Part shown: positions 1-4,877 of the stretch, piece after piece
How the letters are laid out: every line of letters begins with the position of its first letter
Position numbering within the stretch: the first letter of the stretch is position 1
Source of the DNA: Pseudomonadota bacterium
GTDB taxonomy: Bacteria > Pseudomonadota > Gammaproteobacteria > Burkholderiales > Burkholderiaceae_C
Assembly (NCBI GenBank): GCA_023394015.1
Contig: JAEXBL010000092.1
Location: 1 to 5,858 of the forward strand
Direction of reading: 5' to 3'
Length of the DNA stretch: 5,858 nt
The notes under the pieces: generated by a model
What the model was told of the DNA's origin: nothing
What the model saw: the letters and a program-made list of their open reading frames with translations, nothing else
The model's database searches: none
Translations under genes and position numbers: made by a program

Positions 1-66
1 GCGTTGAGCGTTGAGCGTTGAGCGTTGAGCGTTGAGCGTTGAGCGTTGAGCGTTGAGCGTTGAGCG
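1..66. repeat. Perfect heptanucleotide tandem array (GCGTTGA, nine units)
   Basis: Nine exact copies of GCGTTGA run from position 1 to 63, followed by a partial unit GCG at 64-66. The array begins at the window edge, so its true length is unknown and it probably extends further left. Read on the minus strand, the direction in which dusB and fis are transcribed, the unit is TCAACGC. One unit-and-a-bit in opposite orientation (CGCTCAACGC) lies at 118-127. Seven is not a multiple of three, so the array is unlikely to be coding. Exact tandem units like this can change copy number by slipped-strand replication. Confidence 0.97.
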
Positions 67-117
67 GGTTGGACAAGGAGCGCCGGAAGGTTCCAGACTT
101 TCACGCCGGACGCGAAA

Positions 118-127
118 CGCTCAACGC
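118..127. repeat. Inverted single copy of the heptamer-array sequence
   Basis: CGCTCAACGC at 118-127 is the exact reverse complement of GCGTTGAGCG, the ten-base window that recurs through the array at 1-66. It lies nine bases beyond the fis stop codon. A transcript reading leftward out of fis could pair this copy with any unit of the array, for example the one at 57-66, forming a 10-bp stem. There is no T-run after it, so I do not call it an intrinsic terminator. Confidence 0.75.
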
Positions 128-135
128 CGAACCTT

Positions 136-369
136 TCAAAGCAGTTTATGTTCCACGAGTTTCTTGCGCAGCGTGTTGCGGTTCATGCCCAGCCACTCGG
201 CGGCGCGCGACTGGTTGTGGCCGGCGTGCTGCATCACCACGTCGAGCAGGGGCTTTTCCACCACGTGCATCACCATGTCGTACAACCCGTCCGGCTCGGT
301 GCCGCGCAGGTCGCGAAAGTACGCCTCCAGGTTGTCGCGCACGCTCTCCTCGATGTTTTTCTTGCTCAT
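136..369 (-). CDS. fis: Fis family DNA-binding transcriptional regulator
   Basis: This encodes a 77-residue Fis-type nucleoid-associated protein. Fis binds degenerate AT-centred sites as a dimer, bends DNA and tunes transcription of stable RNA and other growth-linked genes. The C-terminal helix-turn-helix is clear at about residues 52-72 (NQSRAAEWLGMNRNTLRKKL). Residues 11-48 would form the dimerisation helices. The protein is shorter than the 98-residue E. coli Fis because most of the N-terminal arm is missing; lengths near 78 are usual in beta-proteobacteria as I recall. The start is supported by a GGAGG ribosome-binding site at 380-384, ten bases upstream and inside the end of dusB. The dusB stop and fis start are two bases apart, so the pair is co-transcribed and probably translationally coupled, the dusB-fis arrangement known widely in proteobacteria. 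In Burkholderiales purH often follows; it would lie beyond the left edge. Confidence 0.95.
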   Translation of the reverse strand: MSKKNIEESVRDNLEAYFRDLRGTEPDGLYDMVMHVVEKPLLDVVMQHAGHNQSRAAEWLGMNRNTLRKKLVEHKLL

Positions 370-371
370 GG

Positions 372-1409
372 TCAGCGGGCCTCCAATGCTCCCGCAGGCT
401 GCGCGGCGGGCGCCGCGGGCAGGCGCTCGTGGCTGTCAGCCAGTTCCTCGAAATAGTCGGCCACCACCTGCCATTGCAGCGCCGCGCTGTCGATCGCGTT
501 CATGCGCTGGCGAAAGGCCTCGCCGCCGGGCAGCGCGCGCACGACCCAGCCGATGTGCTTGCGCGCCGAGCGCACGCCGGTGAATTCACCGTACAGGCCG
601 TAGTGGTCGTGCAGGTGCGACAGCAGCGCGCGGCGCACCTCCAGCACCAGCGGCGGCGCCAGCGGCTCGCCGGTGTCGAGAAAGTGCGCGATCTCGCGAA
701 AGATCCACGGCCGCCCCTGCGCAGCGCGGCCGATCATCAGCGCGTCGGCGCCGGTGGCGCGCAGCACAGCGCGCGCCTTGGCGGGCGAATCGATGTCGCC
801 GTTGGCCACCACCGGGATGCGCAGGCGCGACTTGACTTCGGCAATCGTTTCGTACTCGGCCTCTCCACGATAGCCCTGCTCGCGCGTGCGGCCGTGCACG
901 GCAACCATCTGCACGCCGGCGCTCTCGGCCGCGCGGGCGATGCGCACCGCGTTCCTGGCCCGCGCGCACCAGCCGGTGCGCATCTTCAGCGTCACCGGCA
1001 CGCCGTGGGGGGCGCTGGCGGCGACCACCGCCTCGATGATCGCCAGCGCCAGCGGCTCGTCCTGCATCAGCGCCGATCCGGCCCACTTGCTGCAGACCTT
1101 CTTGGCCGGGCAGCCCATGTTGATGTCGATGATCTGCGCGCCGCGGTCGATGTTGTAGCGGGCGGCCTCGGCCATCATGACGGCGTCGGTGCCGGCGATC
1201 TGCACCGCGACCGGCCCCGGTTCGCCGGTGTGGTCGGCGCGGCGCGAGGTCTTCAGCGTGTGCCACAAGTCCTTGCGCGAGGTGATCATCTCGCTCACCG
1301 CGTAGCCGGCGCCGAAACGGCGGCACAGCTGGCGGAACGGCCGGTCCGTCACCCCCGCCATGGGGGCGACGAACAAGGCATTGGGCAAGCTGTGGGGACC
1401 GATCTGCAT
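372..1409 (-). CDS. dusB: tRNA-dihydrouridine synthase DusB
   Basis: This FMN enzyme reduces specific uridines to dihydrouridine in the tRNA D-loop using NADPH, in the cytoplasm. Visible Dus motifs in the 345-residue protein are APMAGVTD at 15-22 (FMN site), MGCPAKKV with the catalytic acid Cys100, LKMRTGW at 141-147 with flavin-contacting Lys142, VHGRTREQGY at 171-180, NGDI at 203-206 (phosphate binding) and MIGRAAQGRPW at 225-235. Cys100 is at the same residue number as in E. coli DusB. The helical tRNA-binding domain follows from about 250. The tail after about 330 is an Ala/Pro-rich stretch, probably disordered. The frame stays open to an ATG at 1494-1496, but I chose the ATG at 1407-1409: it gives the family N-terminus (MQIGPH), and the upstream ATG lies within the predicted promoter. 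No strong ribosome-binding site is visible. It is first in an operon with fis. Confidence 0.95.
   Translation of the reverse strand: MQIGPHSLPNALFVAPMAGVTDRPFRQLCRRFGAGYAVSEMITSRKDLWHTLKTSRRADHTGEPGPVAVQIAGTDAVMMAEAARYNIDRGAQIIDINMGCPAKKVCSKWAGSALMQDEPLALAIIEAVVAASAPHGVPVTLKMRTGWCARARNAVRIARAAESAGVQMVAVHGRTREQGYRGEAEYETIAEVKSRLRIPVVANGDIDSPAKARAVLRATGADALMIGRAAQGRPWIFREIAHFLDTGEPLAPPLVLEVRRALLSHLHDHYGLYGEFTGVRSARKHIGWVVRALPGGEAFRQRMNAIDSAALQWQVVADYFEELADSHERLPAAPAAQPAGALEAR
380..384 (-). promoter_or_regulatory. fis ribosome-binding site inside dusB
   Basis: The minus strand reads GGAGG here, ten bases before the fis ATG. It lies inside the last codons of dusB (the stop is at 372-374), so ribosomes finishing dusB uncover or directly reload on the fis start. 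This fixes the fis start codon. Confidence 0.75.
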
Positions 1410-1470
1410 GGGTGGCGGGCGCTGCGGCGACGCGGTGCAGAAAGCGCGCCGGCGCGGGGGCGGAATGGGG

Positions 1471-1500
1471 ATTTTAACTGCCCAATATTTCAGCAATCAA
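1471..1500 (-). promoter_or_regulatory. Predicted sigma70 promoter of dusB-fis
   Basis: On the minus strand, TTGATT (1495-1500, four of six matches to the -35 consensus) is followed by an 18-base spacer and TAAAAT (1471-1476, five of six matches to the -10). It sits in an AT-rich island within very GC-rich sequence. The predicted transcript start near 1464 leaves a leader of about 55 bases before the dusB ATG at 1409. It also falls downstream of the alternative ATG at 1496, arguing against the longer dusB. This is a motif-based prediction only. Confidence 0.55.
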
Positions 1501-1522
1501 AATCGGCGGCGCGCGCGACCCC

Positions 1523-1528
1523 TACACT
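1523..1528 (+). promoter_or_regulatory. Possible -10 element for the yqaA-like gene
   Basis: TACACT (four of six matches to TATAAT) lies eleven bases before the ATG at 1539. There is no convincing -35 at 16-18 bases upstream. If used, transcription would start almost at the start codon and give a leaderless or near-leaderless mRNA, which fits the absence of a Shine-Dalgarno sequence before this gene. Weak support. Confidence 0.25.
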
Positions 1529-1538
1529 GGTGCGCTGC

Positions 1539-2042
1539 ATGGACGCCTGGTTTCAATCGCTGCTGCAATCGGTGCTGCAATGGCTGGCCCTGCCCGAGTA
1601 CGGGCTGTCCACCGTGTTCGTGGTGGCCTTTGTCGCCGCCACGCTGCTGCCGCTGGGTTCCGAGCCGGCGGTGTTCGGCCTGATCAAGCTCAACACTTCG
1701 CTGTTCTGGCCCACCATCGTGGTCGCCACCGCCGGCAACACGCTGGGCGGCATGACCAGCTGGTGGCTGGGCCACGCCGCGCACCGCGTGGTCGACCGCT
1801 GGCGCGATTCGCCCACGCACCTGCGCGCGCTGCGCTGGCTGGAGCGGCTGGGGCCGAAGGCGTGCGCGCTGGCGTTTCTGCCGGTGGTCGGCGATCCGCT
1901 GTGCGCCGTCGCCGGCTGGCTGCGCCTGCCGCCGCTGCCTTGCGCCGGCTGGATGGCGCTGGGCAAATTCGCGCGCTACCTGGCCATCACCGTGGGGCTG
2001 CTGTGGCTGTGGCCCGAGAAGCTGTCGGTTGCCGCCGTTTGA
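1539..2042 (+). CDS. yqaA: YqaA family inner membrane protein (DedA/VTT-like)
   Basis: This encodes a 167-residue integral membrane protein resembling E. coli YqaA, a small relative of the DedA/VTT (SNARE-associated) membrane proteins. Family marks are TLLPLGSE at 35-42, GNTLGGMTSWWLG at 66-78, the re-entrant-type motif PVVGDPLCAVAGWLRL at 115-130 and GKFARY at 142-147. Hydrophobic segments lie at roughly 22-45, 56-79, 109-128 and 135-158. DedA relatives in bacteria are linked to undecaprenyl-phosphate or phospholipid flipping and envelope homeostasis; the job of YqaA itself is not established. The ATG at 1539 gives the expected family length, but no Shine-Dalgarno sequence precedes it. The gene is divergent from dusB-fis across 129 bases. 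alkB follows on the same strand after 62 bases, so the two may share a transcript. I am sure of the family, not of the biochemical role. Confidence 0.88.
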   Translation: MDAWFQSLLQSVLQWLALPEYGLSTVFVVAFVAATLLPLGSEPAVFGLIKLNTSLFWPTIVVATAGNTLGGMTSWWLGHAAHRVVDRWRDSPTHLRALRWLERLGPKACALAFLPVVGDPLCAVAGWLRLPPLPCAGWMALGKFARYLAITVGLLWLWPEKLSVAAV

Positions 2043-2104
2043 GTCGTCTGCTGCGCCAATCGGCCAGACGCTGGCGCCCCTTTGACCACCCATCAGCCCG
2101 CTCC

Positions 2105-2758
2105 ATGACCGGCGATCTGTTCGACACCCACCACCCGCTGGCCGGCCGCGCCACGGCACTGGGCGTGCAGGCGCATCTGCTGCACGGTTTTGCACTGTCG
2201 CGGATCGACGCCCTGTGGCCGGCGCTGCAGGCGGTGCTGGCGCAGGCGCCGCCACGCCACATGGCCACGCCCGGCGGTCAGCGCATGTCGGTGGCGCTGA
2301 CCAACTGCGGCGCGCTGGGCTGGGTGAGCGATGGCCGCGGCTACCGCTACACGCCGCACGACCCCGACAGCGGCCAACCCTGGCCCCCGCTGCCCGCCGC
2401 GTGGCTGGCGCTGGCCCAGGCGGCCGCGGCCGCCGCCGGCTTCGGCGCCTTCATGCCCGACGCCTGCCTGGTCAACCGCTACGCCCCCGGCGCCCGCATG
2501 GGCCTGCACCAGGACCGCGACGAGCGCGACCTGTCGCAGCCCATCGTTTCGGTGTCGCTGGGCGTGCCGGCGATCTTCTTGTGGGGCGGCCTGCGCCGCG
2601 CCGACCGCGCCCGGCGCGTGCCGCTGCTGCACGGCGACGTGGTGGTGTGGGGCGGCGAGGACAGGCTGCGCTTTCACGGCATTGCGCCGCTGCGCGCCGC
2701 CACACACCCGCTGACGGGCGAGGCGCGCTTCAACCTGACGTTTCGGCGCGCGGGTTGA
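2105..2758 (+). CDS. alkB: Alpha-ketoglutarate-dependent dioxygenase AlkB
   Basis: AlkB removes methyl lesions such as 1-methyladenine and 3-methylcytosine from single-stranded DNA and RNA by Fe(II)/2-oxoglutarate oxidation, releasing formaldehyde. The 217-residue product (E. coli 216) keeps the full active site: iron ligands His135, Asp137 and His191 in LHQDRDERD and FHGI, and the 2-oxoglutarate-binding arginines Arg208 and Arg214 in RFNLTFRRAG. Every one is offset by exactly four from the E. coli numbering. The base-clamp residues are also present, Trp73 in TNCGALGW and Tyr80. NRYAPGARMGLHQD and GDVVVWGGEDRL are nearly E. coli-like. The ATG at 2105 matches the family N-terminus (MTGDLFD), though no clear ribosome-binding site is visible. 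It follows the yqaA-like gene by 62 bases and no ada gene is nearby. There is no visible Ada-box promoter, so adaptive-response control is not supported here. Confidence 0.97.
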   Translation: MTGDLFDTHHPLAGRATALGVQAHLLHGFALSRIDALWPALQAVLAQAPPRHMATPGGQRMSVALTNCGALGWVSDGRGYRYTPHDPDSGQPWPPLPAAWLALAQAAAAAAGFGAFMPDACLVNRYAPGARMGLHQDRDERDLSQPIVSVSLGVPAIFLWGGLRRADRARRVPLLHGDVVVWGGEDRLRFHGIAPLRAATHPLTGEARFNLTFRRAG

Positions 2759-2824
2759 GCACGGCGCGCGCTCGTCTCAGAGCCCCACGTCAAAGGTCAG
2801 CGAGGCAAACCAGCCAGTCCAGCG

Positions 2825-2860
2825 AACGCCGTCGCCGGACCTGCGCCGGCGACCGGCGTT
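2825..2860. repeat. Long GC-rich inverted repeat in the alkB/ychF convergent gap
   Basis: The arm at 2825-2838 (AACGCCGTCGCCGG) pairs with 2846-2860 (CCGGCGACCGGCGTT), leaving one bulged base and a seven-base loop. The 14-bp stem is almost all G and C, so it would be very stable in a transcript of either strand. Neither side has a T-run, so it is not a canonical intrinsic terminator, though it could block read-through between the converging genes or protect 3' ends. Confidence 0.8.
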
Positions 2861-2862
2861 GT

Positions 2863-2908
2863 CCCCCTCGCGCAGCAGAGGGGAAAGCGGCGTCAGCCGC
2901 TCAGGGGG
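2863..2908 (-). terminator. Compound hairpin element downstream of ychF
   Basis: Two stem-loops sit side by side just after the ychF stop. AGCGGC/GCCGCT pairs across a four-base loop (2886-2901), and CCCCTC/GAGGGG pairs across an eight-base loop (2864-2869 with 2878-2883). CCCCCT at 2863-2868 can instead pair with AGGGGG at 2903-2908 and enclose both. On the ychF strand the first hairpin is followed by TTTCCCC, a poor U-tract, so termination here is plausible but not canonical. The motif resembles dispersed CCCCCTGAG...GAGGGGGAC elements I recall from intergenic regions of Comamonadaceae genomes; that recollection is unchecked. Confidence 0.55.
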
Positions 2909-2912
2909 TGCA

Positions 2913-4007
2913 TCACACGTTAAACAGGAAGTTCATCACGTCGCCATCCTTGACGACGTAGTCCTTGCCTTCACTGCGCATCTTGCCGGCGTCCTTGGCG
3001 CCCTGCTCGCCCTGGTACTGGATGAAGTCGTCGAAGGCGATGGTCTGGGCGCGGATGAAGCCGCGCTCGAAGTCGCCGTGGATCACGCCCGCCGCCTGCG
3101 GCGCGGTGTCGCCGGCGCGGATGGTCCAGGCGCGCACTTCCTTCACGCCGGCGGTGAAGTAGGTCTGCAGGCCCAGCAACTTGTAGGCGGCGCGGATCAG
3201 GCGGTTCAGGCCGGGCTCGTCCTGGCCCATTTCCTCCAGAAACAGCGCCTTGTCTTCATCCGTCATGTCGGCCATGTCGGCCTCCATCTTGGCGCAGATG
3301 GCGACCACCGGCGCGTTCTGGCTGGCGGCGTACTCGCCCAGGCGTTCCAGCAGCGGGTTGCCTTCGAAGCCGTCCTCGGCCACGTTGCCGACGAACATGG
3401 CCGGCTTGGCGGTGATCAGGCACAGCGGCTTCAGCAGTGCCCTGTCCTCTTTCGACATCTCCAGCGTGCGCACCGGCCGGCCCTCGTTCAGCGCCGCCTG
3501 CACCGGGCCGAGCAGCTTGACCATGGCCGCGGCCTCCTTGTCGTTGCCGCTCTTGCTGGCCTTGGTGTAGCGCTGCAGGGCTTTTTCCACCGTACCCAGG
3601 TCGGCCAGGCACAGCTCGGTCTGGATCACCTCGATGTCCGAGATCGGATCGACCTTGCCCGCCACGTGCACCACGTTCGGGTCCTCGAAGCAGCGCACCA
3701 CGTTGACGATGGCATCGGTCTCGCGGATGTGGGCCAGGAACTGGTTGCCCAGCCCCTCGCCCTGGCTGGCGCCGGCCACCAGGCCGGCGATGTCGACGAA
3801 CTCGACAATGGCCGGCAGCACGCGCTCCGGCTTCACGATCTCGGCCAGTTGCGCCAGGCGCGGGTCCGGCACCTCCACCACGCCGGTGTTCGGCTCGATG
3901 GTGCAAAAGGGGTAGTTCTCCGCCGCGATCCCCGCTTTGGTCAGGGCGTTGAAAAGCGTGGACTTGCCGACGTTGGGCAGGCCCACGATGCCGCATTGCA
4001 GGCTCAT
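2913..4007 (-). CDS. ychF: Redox-regulated ribosome-associated ATPase YchF (OLA1 family)
   Basis: YchF is a universally conserved TRAFAC-class P-loop NTPase that binds ribosomes and prefers ATP to GTP. It is tied to translation and to oxidative-stress tolerance. The 364-residue product (E. coli 363) has the P-loop GLPNVGKST at 9-17, the switch region [10 protein letters not shown] at 31-40, the G3 motif VDIAG at 71-75 and NVAE at 208-211 in place of the GTPase NKxD, the change that gives ATP preference. His114 (NVVHVAG) matches the catalytic His114 reported for E. coli. A coiled-coil insert covers about 130-195 and a TGS domain about 279-362, ending MNFLFNV. The ATG at 4005-4007 is fixed by AAAGGA at 4014-4019 and the MSLQCGIVG start; an in-frame ATG at 4086-4088 exists but adds non-family residues. 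Its leader contains an inverted copy of codons 32-58. It converges on alkB. Confidence 0.97.
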   Translation of the reverse strand: MSLQCGIVGLPNVGKSTLFNALTKAGIAAENYPFCTIEPNTGVVEVPDPRLAQLAEIVKPERVLPAIVEFVDIAGLVAGASQGEGLGNQFLAHIRETDAIVNVVRCFEDPNVVHVAGKVDPISDIEVIQTELCLADLGTVEKALQRYTKASKSGNDKEAAAMVKLLGPVQAALNEGRPVRTLEMSKEDRALLKPLCLITAKPAMFVGNVAEDGFEGNPLLERLGEYAASQNAPVVAICAKMEADMADMTDEDKALFLEEMGQDEPGLNRLIRAAYKLLGLQTYFTAGVKEVRAWTIRAGDTAPQAAGVIHGDFERGFIRAQTIAFDDFIQYQGEQGAKDAGKMRSEGKDYVVKDGDVMNFLFNV

Positions 4008-4013
4008 GGAAAT

Positions 4014-4019
4014 TCCTTT
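4014..4019 (-). promoter_or_regulatory. ychF ribosome-binding site
   Basis: The minus strand reads AAAGGA six bases before the ATG at 4005-4007. It decides the start against the longer in-frame reading from 4088, which has no comparable site and whose extra residues are the antisense reading of the inverted ychF fragment. Confidence 0.8.
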
Positions 4020-4026
4020 GTGAATC

Positions 4027-4106
4027 AACCCCTTGCGCACCACCGCTCCGCACACCGGCGTGGTGGAGGTGCCCGGTCCGCACCGCACGCCGCTGGCACG
4101 GATCGT
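4027..4106 (+). pseudogene. Inverted degenerate fragment of ychF (codons 32-58) in the ychF leader
   Basis: The plus strand at 4026-4106 aligns without gaps to the coding strand of ychF at 3835-3915: by hand count 62 of 81 bases match, and 22 consecutive bases (4052-4073 against 3868-3889) are identical in inverted orientation. Read in the ychF register the fragment codes for [18 protein letters not shown] followed by HRTPLARIV, against [18 protein letters not shown] and RLAQLAEIV in YchF, so 15 of 27 residues agree. A TGA at 4021-4023 lies just upstream in that frame, and there is no start, P-loop or TGS part, so it cannot make a protein. It is either a decayed inverted duplication or a sequence kept for RNA folding. 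It sits between the ychF start and its probable promoter, so it should be transcribed as part of the ychF leader. Confidence 0.8.
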
Positions 4107-4128
4107 CCGGGCGTATGGTGCGAATTGC

Positions 4129-4148
4129 CGAGGTTTTGTCCTCGTTTT
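4129..4148 (+). other. Small hairpin followed by TTTT
   Basis: CGAGG at 4129-4133 pairs with CCTCG at 4140-4144 across a TTTTGT loop, and TTTT follows on the plus strand. It resembles a weak plus-strand intrinsic terminator, but no plus-strand gene lies upstream. On the minus strand it is simply a 5-bp hairpin near the beginning of the predicted ychF leader. Function unknown; it may be chance. Confidence 0.25.
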
Positions 4149-4171
4149 GCCTTGAGGGGGAAGTGGCGGCG

Positions 4172-4177
4172 ATTGTA
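4172..4177 (-). promoter_or_regulatory. Possible -10 element for ychF
   Basis: The minus strand reads TACAAT (five of six matches to TATAAT), which would start transcription near 4165 and give ychF a leader of about 160 bases containing the inverted ychF fragment. I see no good -35 at the right spacing, so either an activator or a weak promoter is implied. Prediction by motif only. Confidence 0.35.
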
Positions 4178-4264
4178 CTGGTCACCGGGGCGCACCCGGC
4201 TCGCCGACGGCCGCCTGCTGCGGGACATGCCGATCGGCCAACCACCCCACCCCGCGCCGCGCCC

Positions 4265-4293
4265 TGGCCAAAACCCGCGCTTTGTTCGATAAT
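4265..4293 (+). promoter_or_regulatory. Predicted sigma70 promoter of the DUF4395 gene
   Basis: TGGCCA (4265-4270, four of six matches to the -35) is followed by a 17-base spacer and GATAAT (4288-4293, five of six matches to the -10). The start would be near 4300, leaving about 29 bases before the ATG at 4329, with a good ribosome-binding site between. The -10 overlaps a 14-bp perfect palindrome. Confidence 0.5.
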
Positions 4294-4303
4294 CAATTGA
4301 TTA
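4290..4303. promoter_or_regulatory. 14-bp perfect palindrome, candidate operator
   Basis: TAATCAATTGATTA is perfectly self-complementary over 14 bases and stands out as AT-rich in GC-rich surroundings. It overlaps the predicted -10 box and transcription start of the DUF4395 gene, the classic place for a repressor dimer. It does not fit the FNR/Crp spacing (half-sites separated by four to six bases). The regulator is unknown. Confidence 0.45.
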
Positions 4304-4318
4304 CGCAAATAGTTTTCT

Positions 4319-4323
4319 GGAGA
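4319..4323 (+). promoter_or_regulatory. Ribosome-binding site of the DUF4395 gene
   Basis: GGAGA lies five bases before the ATG at 4329, one of the few clear Shine-Dalgarno sequences in this window, and it supports that start. Confidence 0.7.
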
Positions 4324-4328
4324 TTGCC

Positions 4329-4757
4329 ATGCTTCGTTTCGATCTGCCGCGCGTGCCGGCCAATGTCATCCGCTGGGAAGCCGTCGTCACCCACGCCCTG
4401 CTGTGGCTGGCGCTGCTGGTGTCGCCGTGGTTTCTGGCGGTGACGGCGGCGCAGGGTTTCGTCAAGGGCTTTTTCGGCCACCACCGCTGCCCGGGGCACC
4501 TGCTGTGGCGCCGCCTGTTCGAGCCGCGCGGCTGGGGCGGCAAGCTGGAGGACGTGGGCGCCAAGATGTTCGCCGCCAAGCTGCTGATGCTGGCCAGCGC
4601 CATCGGGCTGGGCCTGTTCGTGGCCGGCAGCACGCTGTGGCAGGTGCCGACGGTGGTGCTGCTGGTGTTCTCGTTCCTCGAGTGGGCGTTCGGCTTCTGC
4701 GCCGCCTGCTGGGCCTACGGCGCCTGGTACCGCGCGTTTCCGCCCAAGGCGGTCTGA
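4329..4757 (+). CDS. DUF4395-like small membrane protein
   Basis: The 142-residue product looks like a DUF4395-family integral membrane protein of unknown function. The N-terminal RVPANVIRWEAVVTHALL (8-25) resembles the family opening, in which a conserved Asn and Arg precede the first membrane helix. A segment with HHRCPGHLLWRRLFEPRG (51-68) then forms a soluble loop. The end has the family's FGFCAACWAYGAW (121-133) with a Cys124-x-x-Cys127 pair. Hydrophobic spans lie near 20-44, 84-103 and 104-129. The paired cysteines suggest redox or metal chemistry at the membrane face, which is inference. A clear ribosome-binding site and promoter with an overlapping palindrome precede it. It stands alone on its strand, diverging from ychF and converging on the MOSC gene, so context gives no function. 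The family call is from memory of the pattern; the reading frame itself is secure. Confidence 0.78.
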   Translation: MLRFDLPRVPANVIRWEAVVTHALLWLALLVSPWFLAVTAAQGFVKGFFGHHRCPGHLLWRRLFEPRGWGGKLEDVGAKMFAAKLLMLASAIGLGLFVAGSTLWQVPTVVLLVFSFLEWAFGFCAACWAYGAWYRAFPPKAV

Positions 4758-4770
4758 GCGCCGCCCTCGC

Positions 4771-4816
4771 AGCGCATGACGAATGACCGCGCTCTGACGA
4801 GCGCATGACGAATGAC
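4771..4816. repeat. 17-bp direct repeat downstream of the DUF4395 gene
   Basis: AGCGCATGACGAATGAC occurs at 4771-4787 and again, identically, at 4800-4816, separated by 12 bases. Each copy itself holds two ATGAC pentamers seven bases apart. The pair forms the left half of a larger dyad-symmetric region. Confidence 0.9.
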
Positions 4817-4864
4817 AAAAGCCATCGTCAGGCGCGGTGCCTTTGTCCTTTGTCATTTGTCATG
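4804..4864. repeat. Inverted repeat between convergent DUF4395 and MOSC genes
   Basis: CATGACGAATGACAAA (4804-4819) and TTTGTCATTTGTCATG (4849-4864) are complementary at 15 of 16 positions, with a 29-base loop. The right arm read on the minus strand also shows seven-base periodicity (ATGACAA, ATGACAA, AGGACAA, AGG). It could act as a bidirectional 3'-end hairpin for the two converging genes, although no U-tract follows on either strand. Confidence 0.8.
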
Positions 4865-4877
4865 GCGCGAAAGCGCC
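4864..4877 (+). other. Short hairpin with GAAA tetraloop
   Basis: GGCGC (4864-4868) and GCGCC (4873-4877) flank GAAA, giving a perfect 5-bp stem closed by a GNRA-type tetraloop on the plus strand. It directly abuts the larger inverted repeat and would fold in the 3' tail of a transcript running out of the DUF4395 gene. It is not followed by a T-run. Confidence 0.5.

Noticed and set aside
1..66. CRISPR array
   Set aside because: The seven-base units are contiguous with no spacers and there are no cas genes; it is a simple tandem repeat.
1410..1496. Longer dusB starting at the ATG at 1494-1496 (29 extra residues)
   Set aside because: The extra residues (including PPPRRRAF) do not resemble the family, and the ATG lies in the -35/-10 region of the predicted promoter.
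60..1538. Long plus-strand open frame running from 60 into the yqaA-like gene
   Set aside because: It is the complement of fis and dusB in GC-rich sequence, with His/Arg/Ala-rich low-information translation. Only the part from the ATG at 1539 has family motifs.
1580..2104. N-terminal extension of alkB to an in-frame ATG at 1580
   Set aside because: That stretch overlaps the yqaA-like gene in another frame and is Arg/Ala-rich; AlkB homology begins at MTGDLF (2105).
4008..4088. Longer ychF starting at the ATG at 4086-4088 (27 extra residues)
   Set aside because: The extra residues are the antisense reading of the inverted ychF fragment, the ribosome-binding site fits the inner ATG, and YchF proteins begin at MSLQCGIVG.
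2859..4292. 477-residue plus-strand open frame opposite ychF
   Set aside because: It lies antisense to ychF, whose minus-strand product is unmistakable. The plus-strand translation has no recognisable domain and reflects GC-skewed codon positions.
4290..4310. FNR/Crp-type site in the TTGAT-containing palindrome
   Set aside because: The half-sites abut in the everted order ATCAATTGAT, without the four-base gap of TTGAT-N4-ATCAA, so the FNR consensus is not met.
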